From: an uncultured Granulicatella sp. | GTDB taxonomy: Bacteria; Bacillota; Bacilli; Lactobacillales; Aerococcaceae | NCBI GenBank assembly: GCA_934193545.1 | Contig: CAKPVL010000014.1 | Span: 1 to 37,271, forward strand | Direction: 5' to 3' | DNA: 37,271 nucleotides | In this document: positions 19,205-29,100 of the stretch, in pieces | Numbering within the stretch: position 1 is the stretch's first letter | Layout: the number at the start of each line of letters is the position of its first letter | Translations under genes and position numbers: made by a program | The notes under the pieces: generated by a model | The model's database searches: none | Seen by the model: the letters and a program-made list of their open reading frames with translations, nothing else | What the model was told of the DNA's origin: nothing

Positions 19205-19205
<1 letters not shown>
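17676..19205 (-). CDS. gpmI: 2,3-bisphosphoglycerate-independent phosphoglycerate mutase
   Basis: This 509-residue manganese enzyme interconverts 3- and 2-phosphoglycerate. The alkaline-phosphatase-like core starts [15 protein letters not shown]. The catalytic Ser is in [15 protein letters not shown], and metal ligands lie in [10 protein letters not shown] and [12 protein letters not shown] chose the ATG at 19205, which shares one base with the tpiA stop codon (TAATG) and has GGAGG about 10 nt upstream; the frame extended to 19289 overlaps tpiA and has no family match. The overlap suggests coupled translation with tpiA. Confidence 0.97.
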
Positions 19206-21182
<1,977 letters not shown>

Positions 21183-21237
21183 AAAATAGCCTCCTACATT
21201 TTTATTTGGAGCGAGTGCATTACTCACATTATGAAAA

Positions 21238-21270
21238 CAGGGCGAGGAAGCGAATGCTTCCATCGCCCTG
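21238..21270 (-). terminator. intercistronic hairpin between gap and pgk
   Basis: CAGGGCGA (21238-21245) pairs with TCGCCCTG (21263-21270), and GGAAGC (21246-21251) with GCTTCC (21256-21261), with one bulged base and a 4-nt loop. On the minus strand it is followed by only TTTTC. It therefore looks like a partial terminator or an mRNA processing and stability element, not a full stop. Confidence 0.65.
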
Positions 21271-21307
21271 AGAAAATAGATACGATTAGCTAAATCTATA
21301 GTTTAAA

Positions 21308-22309
21308 TTATAGTTTTGCGAAGTATTGTAAAGTACGAACTAATTGTGCAGTGTATGACATTTCGTTATCGTACCAAGCAACAGTTTTAACTAATTGTTT
21401 GTCGCCTACAGTCATTACTTTAGTTTGAGTTGCATCGAATAATGAACCATAAGTGATACCTACGATATCAGAAGATACGATTGGATCTTCAGTGTATCCG
21501 TAAGATTCGTTAGCTAATTCTTTCATAGCTGCGTTGATTTCTTCAGCAGTAACTGGTTTTTCTAAAACTGTTACTAATTCAGTTAATGAACCTGTTGGAA
21601 CAGGAACACGTTGAGCAGCTCCGTCTAATTTTCCGTTTAATTCTGGGATTACTAATCCGATAGCTTTAGCAGCACCTGTTGTGTTAGGAACGATGTTAAC
21701 TGCTGCAGCACGAGCACGACGTAAGTCACCTTTAGCGTGAGGTGCGTCTAATGTGTTTTGGTCACCAGTGTAACCGTGGATTGTTGTCATTAAACCTTCA
21801 ACAATACCGAATTTATCGTTTAATGCTTTAGCCATTGGAGCTAAGCAGTTTGTAGTACATGAAGCACCAGAGATAACAGTTTCTTTACCTGTTAAAATGT
21901 TGTGGTTTGTGTTGAATACAACTGTAGGAACGTCATTTCCACCAGGTGCAGAAATAACAACGCGTTTAGCGCCAGCTTTTAAGTGTAATTCAGCTTTTTC
22001 TTTAGAAGTGAAGAAACCAGTACATTCTAATACGATATCAACGCCTAGTTCACCCCATGGTAATTCTTCAGGATTACGGTTAGCAAGTACTTTAACTTCT
22101 TTACCGTTAACGCGGAAAGCTCCATCTAACACTTCAACTTCACCGTTGAAACGTCCTTGAGTTGAATCATATTTTAACAAGTGAGCTAATTGCTTAGCGT
22201 CTGTTAAGTCATTGATTGCAACAACTTCTAATCCTTCCACATCTTGAATACGACGGAATGCTAAACGACCGATACGTCCGAAACCGTTAATACCAACTTT
22301 AACTGTCAT
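21308..22309 (-). CDS. gap: glyceraldehyde-3-phosphate dehydrogenase (glycolytic)
   Basis: This 333-residue NAD-dependent enzyme forms 1,3-bisphosphoglycerate. The Rossmann start [17 protein letters not shown] and the catalytic Cys in [12 protein letters not shown] are present, along with [10 protein letters not shown] at the C-terminus. It follows cggR by 30 bp with a good AGGAGG site. This position next to its repressor is the same as for gapA in Bacillus, which supports the glycolytic rather than the gluconeogenic role. Confidence 0.98.
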   Translation of the reverse strand: MTVKVGINGFGRIGRLAFRRIQDVEGLEVVAINDLTDAKQLAHLLKYDSTQGRFNGEVEVLDGAFRVNGKEVKVLANRNPEELPWGELGVDIVLECTGFFTSKEKAELHLKAGAKRVVISAPGGNDVPTVVFNTNHNILTGKETVISGASCTTNCLAPMAKALNDKFGIVEGLMTTIHGYTGDQNTLDAPHAKGDLRRARAAAVNIVPNTTGAAKAIGLVIPELNGKLDGAAQRVPVPTGSLTELVTVLEKPVTAEEINAAMKELANESYGYTEDPIVSSDIVGITYGSLFDATQTKVMTVGDKQLVKTVAWYDNEMSYTAQLVRTLQYFAKL

Positions 22310-22339
22310 ATAGTTTTTCCTCCTAGGAATTTTTTATTT

Positions 22340-23359
22340 TTATTTTTTGCGGGTTGCCCCGTTCAAAACCAACTCTGATGTCTCCTTGTCAATCACAAAC
22401 CAAGTGCGATCCACTGGAGCTAATTTGGCATATGCTTTTAAAGCAGGTGCCTTCTCTGCGCCTTCCACAACGGCAATCGAATGTGGAATCGTAGATAAAT
22501 CACTAAGATGCAGCCCTACTCGTGGGATTTTTAATACCACATTTCCTTCTGCATCGAAGAAACAACCGAACGCTTCGCCAATTGCTTTCTTCTCTTTTAA
22601 CGTAGCCATTTGTTCTTCTGAGAGGCCACGTCTCTCTCCCATTATAATAGCACTTCCAACGCTATATAACAAACACTCCGCCTTTTTCATGAGGCCTATC
22701 GTCTTTGCGACTGAAGGCTCTTGCATAAGGGGTGCATATGTCGCTTGTTGGACATGTTCTGGAACAAATAGTGCTTCATGATGGGCGCCAATTCCAGTCG
22801 CCATTTTCTCACTGACATTATTTGCCTGAATCAGCATCGACCCAAACATTCCTCCTCTTGCAGGAACAATCGTAAGGTCTCGGTTCACTGAAATCTCTTT
22901 TGTGAACCCTTCGCTGACACGGACCATTGTTTGGCCACCAGTGATAGCAATAATGGAAGTTCCAAGTGGTAAAAGGACATCCATAATCTCTTGTACCAAC
23001 TCAGATGTTTTTGCCGGATCATCCACAACTTTTACATATTGAACGCCTAACGTTTTAGCCACCTTATGTTCCACCAGACTCATCTGGATAAAGTTGTTTT
23101 TCAAATCATCCGACCGTTCTAATATAAATTCGCCAACTTCTGTGAGTCGCATCCCAGACCCTTGTACTTCAATCAGGTCTAAAGCTTTCATATCCTCACA
23201 TTCATTACGAAGTGTGCGTTCGGACATCTGAACCACTTTTGCAAGGGCCCTTCGTCCAATCGGCTGATACGTCGCAATGGCTTGTAAAATACGGAAACGC
23301 GTTTGAAGAGCGACTCTGCTTTCTGGAACTAATAAATGAGATAGATTAAGATAATTCAT
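22340..23359 (-). CDS. cggR: central glycolytic genes regulator
   Basis: CggR (339 residues) is a SorC-family repressor that blocks the glycolytic operon until fructose 1,6-bisphosphate accumulates. The N-terminal winged helix includes PIGRRALAKVVQMSERTLRNE. The sugar-phosphate domain shows GTSIIAITGGQTMVRVSEG and VPARGGMFG. I chose the ATG at 23359 (GGAGGAAGG upstream), which gives the usual length and the start MNYLNLSHLLVPES; the longer frame to 23443 crosses the operator. It heads the operon and is probably autoregulated through operators in its leader and upstream. Confidence 0.95.
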   Translation of the reverse strand: MNYLNLSHLLVPESRVALQTRFRILQAIATYQPIGRRALAKVVQMSERTLRNECEDMKALDLIEVQGSGMRLTEVGEFILERSDDLKNNFIQMSLVEHKVAKTLGVQYVKVVDDPAKTSELVQEIMDVLLPLGTSIIAITGGQTMVRVSEGFTKEISVNRDLTIVPARGGMFGSMLIQANNVSEKMATGIGAHHEALFVPEHVQQATYAPLMQEPSVAKTIGLMKKAECLLYSVGSAIIMGERRGLSEEQMATLKEKKAIGEAFGCFFDAEGNVVLKIPRVGLHLSDLSTIPHSIAVVEGAEKAPALKAYAKLAPVDRTWFVIDKETSELVLNGATRKK

Positions 23360-23377
23360 CGAAACCTTCCTCCAATC

Positions 23378-23405
23378 GTCCCGAGCAGGGTCTAATTTCG
23401 TCCCG
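23378..23405 (-). promoter_or_regulatory. candidate CggR operator in the cggR leader
   Basis: On the minus strand CGGGAC occurs at 23405-23400 and again at 23383-23378, a 22-bp period close to two helical turns. A GGGAC...GACCC dyad covers 23404-23388. Bacillus CggR binds tandem CGGGAC-type repeats in the same place. It lies downstream of the predicted start of transcription, so it would act as a roadblock. Confidence 0.65.
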
Positions 23406-23449
23406 CTTATTCCCAGTATCTTTGAATCCATATTTCTGAACACATTTAT

Positions 23450-23477
23450 ATTTTAACACAAAATAGCAGAAATGCAA
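23450..23477 (-). promoter_or_regulatory. promoter of the cggR glycolytic operon
   Basis: On the minus strand TTGCAT (23477-23472), a 16-bp spacer and TAAAAT (23455-23450), with an extended TGT before the -10. Confidence 0.6.
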
Positions 23478-23518
23478 CCGTGCTCAGATTATAAATTGGT
23501 TAAGATTTATAAATTTGT

Positions 23519-23535
23519 GGGACGAATTTAGTCCC
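23519..23535. promoter_or_regulatory. second candidate CggR operator, upstream of the promoter
   Basis: GGGACGAATTTAGTCCC at 23519-23535 is a dyad nearly identical to the leader site (GGGACGAAATTAGACCC on the minus strand at 23404-23388). It lies about 42 bp upstream of the -35, so looping or cooperative binding is possible. Confidence 0.5.
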
Positions 23536-23538
23536 TTT

Positions 23539-23856
23539 CTATCTATTAACCTTTTCATAGCAAGTTTCTCCGTCATCCATCACAAAAGAAATTTCTAAAT
23601 GGGCTCCGACTTTTTGTGCCATCTCCTCTAAAAATAAAATTGAGGGATTATGGTGCCCTGAAACCAATCGCGATAAATGAGCGGGTTTTATCCCAACCTT
23701 TTCTGCAAACTCGGTACGTGAGAGTCCCAACACAAGTCTCAACTCTGTAATCCTTGCTGCCATTTCTTTTAGAGTGAAATCTAAATCTAAGTCCTTTTCG
23801 TAGCTCTCCCAATCCAATGATAAGCGTGTTATTGAACGCTTCAGATTTTGATCCAT
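23539..23856 (-). CDS. XRE-family helix-turn-helix regulator, probable antitoxin (HigA-like)
   Basis: This 105-residue protein has an N-terminal arm (MDQNLKRSITRLSLDWESYE) and a helix-turn-helix at about 50-85 that reads SRTEFAEKVGIKPAHLSRL, followed by HNPSILFLEEMAQKVGAHL. This is the layout of HigA-type antitoxins encoded after their toxins. GAGGAGG lies about 10 nt before the ATG. The gene starts inside the upstream ORF in another frame. The 36-bp palindrome at 24079-24114 is a natural operator for it. No other recognisable partner is nearby, so a stand-alone regulator is the alternative. Confidence 0.75.
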   Translation of the reverse strand: MDQNLKRSITRLSLDWESYEKDLDLDFTLKEMAARITELRLVLGLSRTEFAEKVGIKPAHLSRLVSGHHNPSILFLEEMAQKVGAHLEISFVMDDGETCYEKVNR

Positions 23857-24058
23857 TTTTTAAAGCCTCCTCTTTAGTATATACGACTGGAATACTCAAT
23901 TCCGTACGCGATTTATTCCCCCACATTTCGAGTATTGCTGGACTTAACCCTTCCTTATCAAGCAGCTTAAGAGCAGCAAGCATTTTCACCTTTTCTTTAT
24001 ACGGCTTACTATCCACATACTCTAACGTTCTTGGGTCAATCTGATGCTCTATTTTCAT
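23648..24058 (-). CDS. unrecognised small ORF upstream of the XRE gene, possible degraded toxin gene
   Basis: A 136-codon frame starts at an ATG (24058) with GGGAGGGG upstream. The first 67 residues (MKIEHQIDPRTLEYVDSKPY, then KVKMLAALKLLDKEGLSP) look like real protein, with the helical, Lys-rich style of RelE/HigB-type toxins. The last 70 codons overlap the XRE gene in a different frame and turn into Arg- and Cys-rich sequence (GLRFRFHSKRNGSKDYR). This suggests that the original C-terminus was lost by a frameshift or deletion. I cannot assign a family, so the toxin identity is inference from gene order only. Confidence 0.4.
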   Translation of the reverse strand: MKIEHQIDPRTLEYVDSKPYKEKVKMLAALKLLDKEGLSPAILEMWGNKSRTELSIPVVYTKEEALKNGSKSEAFNNTLIIGLGELRKGLRFRFHSKRNGSKDYRVETCVGTLTYRVCRKGWDKTRSFIAIGFRAP

Positions 24059-24078
24059 AAATTCCCCTCCCACTTAAA

Positions 24079-24114
24079 CATTACCATATTTGGTAATTAC
24101 CAAATATGGTAATG
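24079..24114. promoter_or_regulatory. perfect 36-bp palindrome, operator of the XRE module
   Basis: The sequence equals its own reverse complement over 36 bp. It consists of two abutting TTACC-N6-GGTAA sites (24081-24096 and 24097-24112) that mirror each other. It ends 20 bp before the ATG of the first ORF, where an autoregulated toxin-antitoxin operon carries its operator. A promoter is presumably embedded but is not clear. Confidence 0.7.
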
Positions 24115-24152
24115 TTGCTCTCTTCTTATACTTTTTTGCTCTCTTTTGCGCA

Positions 24153-24182
24153 CAAAAAAAGGCCGGAATTTCTTCCGACCTT
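24153..24182 (-). terminator. terminator of the smaller LPXTG adhesin gene
   Basis: On the minus strand AAGGTCGGAA (24182-24173) pairs with TTCCGGCCTT (24168-24159), with one wobble, followed by TTTTT. Confidence 0.88.
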
Positions 24183-24196
24183 AAAATTGATTAGAT

Positions 24197-25711
24197 TTAT
24201 GCGTTTTTACGTTTGATAATAAGCATTGCTGTTGCAATTCCGCTTAACGCTACGGCTACTACTGAAAGTAATCCATTTGAAGCCACCCCTGTATTAGGAA
24301 GTTCTTCCGTTGTTGAAGTTGTGACTGTTGGAGCTTCTGTTGTTTCAGAAGTTGATCCTTCTGTCGTAGTCTCTTCTGTTGTTACTGAAGTCGTAGTTTC
24401 TTCAGTAGTTGTTGTAGTTGTTGTAGTTGTCGTAGTAGTTGTTGTTTCAGCTTTGTTCACAACATCCTTACGAATGACATTATTTGTTGCGTCTGCAGAG
24501 TTGATTGTAATTTCTTCTTCAGAAAGAACATATCCTGCTGGCGCTTTTGTTTCTTTGATTGTGTATTTTGGCTTGATTAAACCATCGAACGTTACGACAC
24601 CGTTCGCATCTGAAGTAGCTGATTTTACTAAAGTACCTTCGAAGTAAAGTCCGAATTCCGCACCTTGTAATTTTTCACCCGATTCAGATTTCTTCGTTAA
24701 TTCAACAGTGAAGATGTTACTTTGTGCGCTACCACCGTTTGCTTGATAAACGATTTCTGCATCCGCTACTGAATTATAACCATTTGCATCTTCAAATCTA
24801 GCGTTATTATTTAACGTTGTACCATTGTCAGGCGCACCAACTAAATCCACGTCGTATTTAACATAGTAACCACGGTTTGAATTAAATGGTTGTAAGTTCA
24901 ATGTAAATGATTTACCGTCCGCTGAGAATTGTGGACTATAACTTGCAGTCACGTCCTCTTGGTATCCTAAACGGATTGAGTTATCAGACGGATCTGTATA
25001 CCAAATACCAGACAATACTTTGAAGCTTTCTTTGTTGATCGTTGCATTCTCAAATTGAATCGTATCGCTAATTACTACATTTGAGAAGTTAAGGTAGTTT
25101 TGGTTGAAATAAATGATGTAGTGTAATTTGCTATCATCATTTGGATCTTGCCAACCTGATTTCGCAAAATCTTGTGGTTCCATTCCGGCAATTCCAGTAT
25201 AGTTTACGACCCCTGCATTCATTGGAGTGCGGTTTACTGTAACCGTTAATGGAATTTGTTGTGCTGTACGAACGACATTGTGGTCCACACGAACTGTCAT
25301 ATTGAAGTTCCCTGTAAAGCTTGCACGTTCTGTGACATAGTTTGTAAATGTCAATACGGCTTGTTTGCTTGTAGAGTCGATTGTTGCGTTAGCTACCACT
25401 TGTCCATTTCCGTCGCGAATCTCAAATGTCTTCCCAACGAACATTAATTCTTGTGGTAATTGAACGGTCGCAGTATCTCCTGGTTGTACCTCTCCGTTAT
25501 TGAACGCAAATTCTGCATTCATTTGGAAGTTTTCCCAAGAACCTACTCCATTTGTCAATGGTCCACCTTGGCTATTTTGCAGAGATACGTTCGTTAACAC
25601 ATTGTCAACAACTGCAGCCTCCGTTTTTGATTGTCCAGCATTTAAAAATAATGAAATAACTGCTAGAAAAAGTGCTGTGAAGTAAAAAAAGAAACGTTTA
25701 AATTTTTTCAT
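24197..25711 (-). CDS. LPXTG cell-wall adhesin with MSCRAMM-like head, Cna_B/SpaA domain and Thr stalk
   Basis: This 504-residue sortase substrate has a signal peptide (1-33, with a long hydrophobic run). A head of about 300 residues resembles the Ig-like ligand-binding regions of MSCRAMM adhesins (for example the segment GDTATVQLPQELMFVGKTFE). A Cna_B/SpaA domain of about 80 residues contains KLQGAEFGLY and YTIKETKAPAGY, where Lys, Glu and a later Asn can form an isopeptide bond. A Thr/Glu stalk (about 420-468) holds a run of 12 or more Thr. The C-terminus has LPNTG (471-475), a membrane segment and KRKNA. AAGGAGG precedes the ATG. Its ligand is unknown. A -10 TATAAT lies at 25824-25819. Confidence 0.9.
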   Translation of the reverse strand: MKKFKRFFFYFTALFLAVISLFLNAGQSKTEAAVVDNVLTNVSLQNSQGGPLTNGVGSWENFQMNAEFAFNNGEVQPGDTATVQLPQELMFVGKTFEIRDGNGQVVANATIDSTSKQAVLTFTNYVTERASFTGNFNMTVRVDHNVVRTAQQIPLTVTVNRTPMNAGVVNYTGIAGMEPQDFAKSGWQDPNDDSKLHYIIYFNQNYLNFSNVVISDTIQFENATINKESFKVLSGIWYTDPSDNSIRLGYQEDVTASYSPQFSADGKSFTLNLQPFNSNRGYYVKYDVDLVGAPDNGTTLNNNARFEDANGYNSVADAEIVYQANGGSAQSNIFTVELTKKSESGEKLQGAEFGLYFEGTLVKSATSDANGVVTFDGLIKPKYTIKETKAPAGYVLSEEEITINSADATNNVIRKDVVNKAETTTTTTTTTTTTTTEETTTSVTTEETTTEGSTSETTEAPTVTTSTTEELPNTGVASNGLLSVVAVALSGIATAMLIIKRKNA

Positions 25712-25874
25712 TCTTATCCTCCTTATTGCGATTCATTCGCATTTAAAATTCACACAAACGTAGGAATAATTGCCGTTTTCACAGGAACTATCCCTAAAAA
25801 TAAATTCTTCACATAAAGATTATACAATATTCGCATTCAAAATAAAATAAAAAATTGAATATTTCTTCCCAAAC

Positions 25875-25903
25875 TTGCACCACTTCCGAAAATTAGATAC
25901 ACT
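25875..25903 (+). promoter_or_regulatory. tRNA-Arg promoter
   Basis: TTGCAC (25875-25880), 17 bp, TACACT (25898-25903). Transcription would start a few bases before the tRNA. Confidence 0.6.
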
Positions 25904-25914
25904 TAGGAAAGAAT

Positions 25915-25986
25915 GTCGCCTTAGTGTAGTGGATATCACATGAGATTCCGGTTCTCATAACAGGGGTTCGACTCCCCTAGGCGGCT
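25915..25986 (+). tRNA. tRNA-Arg (anticodon CCG)
   Basis: A complete 72-nt cloverleaf can be drawn. The acceptor stem GTCGCCT (25915-25921) pairs with AGGCGGC (25979-25985), with one G-U. The D arm spans 25924-25939 and contains GG. The anticodon stem TGAGA/TCTCA holds loop TTCCGGT, giving anticodon CCG at 25948-25950. The T arm AGGGG-TTCGACT-CCCCT spans 25962-25978. The discriminator base is T and the CCA end is not encoded. It would read the rare Arg codon CGG. It lies alone between two LPXTG genes on the opposite strand. Confidence 0.92.
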
Positions 25987-26000
25987 TACAACATAGTCCG

Positions 26001-26030
26001 CGCTACAAACATTGTTTTGTAGCGTTTTTT
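26001..26030 (+). terminator. tRNA-Arg terminator
   Basis: CGCTACAAA (26001-26009) pairs with TTTGTAGCG (26016-26024), followed by TTTTTT. Confidence 0.85.
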
Positions 26031-26036
26031 GATGCA

Positions 26037-26068
26037 CAAAAAGCCCCGAGATTTCTCTCGGGGCTTTT
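26037..26068 (-). terminator. terminator of the giant LPXTG adhesin gene
   Basis: GCCCCGAGA (26043-26051) pairs perfectly with TCTCGGGGC (26056-26064), with A/T runs on both sides. It can therefore stop the minus-strand adhesin transcript and back up the tRNA terminator on the other strand. Confidence 0.88.
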
Positions 26069-26101
26069 CGTCAAACTTTAGAAGTGATCACCTAGGTGAG
26101 A

Positions 26102-29100
26102 TTATTCTTCTTCGTCCTCTTTTTTCTTGCCAGTCGCAAGTAATCCTAAACCTGCAAGGAGTGACATGCTAGCTGCACTGAAGACTGCTGATAAGTCTTC
26201 CACACCTGTCTTAGGTAATTCTGGTTTACCTGGAGTTGGAGGTGTTTGAGGAGGTGTATTTGGTGTGTTTGGAGGAGTTACTGTGTTATTGAACTCAGTA
26301 TCTTCTGGTAATCCAGCCACAGCCGTTAATACTTTACCGTCTTTCGCTACAGTTACAGTGACAGTCGCAACCATTGTATCGTAAGTTACGCCTTCTTCTG
26401 TTCCTTTCACTTCTTCAACAGTGTAAGTGTAAACTCCTTCTTCGCCTCTCTTGAATGTTAAGGCAGAGAATTTAATCTTACCGTCAGCGTCGTTTGTTAC
26501 TGTTTCGATGACATTTCCATCTTTGTCTTTAAGTACAAAGCTGAATTCGCCATCTTTCAGTGGACGACCTTCAAGTTTCTTAGTGAATTCGAATTCCACT
26601 TTCGTTGGGATGTTAACAACACGAGTTTCAGTTGGTTTTTCTGGTTTCTCAACTGATTTCTTAGTTGGATCGTATTGGTGAACTGTTTGGCTCGCAGTAT
26701 TTTCGATATCTACACCATCTTTAGCAGTTTCTTTGATTGTCGCAACAATATCAAATTTATAGTAGCGACCGAATGCGAATTTAGTAGTATCTAATACTTT
26801 TGTATCTTCAGCATCGCCTAAAGATTTCGTTAAATCAGCTTTAGATGTCGCTGTAATTACGCCATTTTCAACTTTGATGTCGAATTTAGCTGTTACATCT
26901 TCACCAGTTACGCTGTCGTACGCTTTAATATTGGCAACGTCAACCGTTAAGTTTTCTTCGTCGTAGTTATCTGTGATTCCTACTGATTGGATGTAATCTT
27001 TGTTGTTTGCATCAAATTTAGTTGTATCTAACCAAACTTGGTAAACCACTTTGTCACCCTTCTTAAGTGTTGAAGTATTGATATTTTCAGCTTCGTTGTT
27101 GTCAGCTTTATCCGCATAAGGATCTGCTTTTGTATCTGTTACAGCATCTGTCAACTCAGCGTCGTCATCTACTAACTTGTCGCCAGTAGTATCGAATTTC
27201 TCATCCTTCACAACAAATTTCTTAGGTTGGAATTCAGGTGTTTCTGGAGGAGTTACTGTATTGTTGAACTCTTTATCAGCTGCATCTGTTACTTTCGTTA
27301 CAAGGATCTTAGCAGTTCCATCGTAAGAAACTTCAACAGAGATTTCAGCTTTCATTGTATCGTAAGTTACTGTCGCATCTGTTCCAGCTACTTCTTCTAC
27401 AGTGTATTTATGAGTTCCTTCGTCACCCTTCTTGAATTCAATCTTACTGAATTTAATCTTACCGTCTTTGTCGTTCTTCACAGTTTCGATTTCAGTACCT
27501 TCTGCATCTTTCAATACGAAGCTGAATTCGCCAGCTGCTAATTCGCGACCTTCAAGTTTCTTAGTGAAGTCAAATTCTACTTCGATTGGAACTTGGTTAA
27601 CACGTTTTTCAGTTGGTTTTTCAGGAGTCTTAACTGTCTTAGACGTTGGGTCATATTGGTGAACGATTTGTGTTGCAGTATTTTCGATTTGTGAACCGCC
27701 AGCTACATCTTCTTTCACTGTTGCTACGATATCAAATTTATAGTAGCGACCGAATGCGAATTTCTCAGTATCAATTACTTGAGTATCTTCTGCGTCTCCT
27801 AAAGATTTCGTTAATGAAGCTTTAGATGTTGCTTTAATCACGCCATCTTCAACTGTGATGTCGAATAAATCAGTTACATCTGCACCAGTCTTGCTGTCGT
27901 ACGCTTTGATATTAGCAGCTTCTACTGTTAATTTCGCTTCATCGTAATCGTCAGTGATACCAACTGATTGGATGTTTTGTTTTTCAGTGAAGTTATTCGT
28001 ATCTAACCATACTTGGTAAACTAATTTATCTCCACGTTTAACAGTCTTCGTATTTAAGTTTTCAGCTTCGTTGTTATCAGTAGTATCTGCATATGGGTTA
28101 GCATTTGTTTCTGTAACAGCGTCTGTCAACTCTTTATCGTCATCTGCTAACTTGTCGCCAGTAATGTCGAATTTCTCATCTTTCACAACAAATTTCTTAG
28201 GTTGGAATTCTGGAGTTTCTGGAGGAGTTACTGTATTGTTGAACTCTTTATCTGGAGCATCTGTCACTTTTGTGATTAACGCTTTAGCAGTTCCGTCATA
28301 TTTCACTTCAACAGTTACTTCAGCTTTCATCTTATCGTAAGTCACTGTTCCGTCTGTTCCAGCTACTTCTTCGATAGTGTACTTGTAAGTACCCGCTTGA
28401 TCTTTGTTGTACTCGATTGCTTTGAACTTAACGTTTCCGTCTACATCGTTCTTCACAGTCTCGATTTCAGTTCCTTTGGCATCTTTCAATACAAATGTAA
28501 ACTCATTTTCTTTCAACTCACGGCCTTCAAGTTTCTTAGTGAAGTTAAATTCTACTTCGATTGGAACGTTGATAACACGTTTTTGAGTTGGTTTTTCAGG
28601 AGTTACCACTGATTTGCTTGTTGGATCGTATTGGTGAACGATTTGTGTTGCAGTATTTTCGATATCTGCCCCGCCAGTTACGTCTTCTTTTACAGTCGCA
28701 ACAATATCAAATTTATAGTAACGTCCGAATGCGAATTTAGTTGTATCAAGCACTTGAGTGTTTTCAGCATCGCCTAAAGATTTTTGTAATGAAGCTTTAG
28801 ATGTTGCAGTGATTACACCATTGTTTACAGTGATGTCGAATAAATCAGTTACATCTGCACCAGTCTTGCTGTCATATGCTTTCACGTTTGCAGCATCCAC
28901 AGTTAATTTCGTTTCATCGTAATCGTCAGTAATACCAACTGATTGGATGTTTTGTTTTTCAGTGAAGTTGTTTGTGTCTAACCATACTTGGTAAACCACT
29001 TTAGAACCACGTTTAACAGTCTTCGTATTTAAGTTTTCTGCTTCGTTGTTTGTAGTCTTATCAGCATATGGATTTGCGTTTGTATCCGCAACTTCATCTG

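Noticed and set aside
23519..23535. GGGAC...GTCCC dyad as a terminator of the XRE gene
   Set aside because: Only a 5-bp stem and no T-run; the near-identical copy in the cggR leader favours an operator.
26088..26099. 12-bp palindrome TCACCTAGGTGA just after the giant adhesin stop
   Set aside because: Short, and the strong terminator nearby explains the end of the gene; no further copies noticed.
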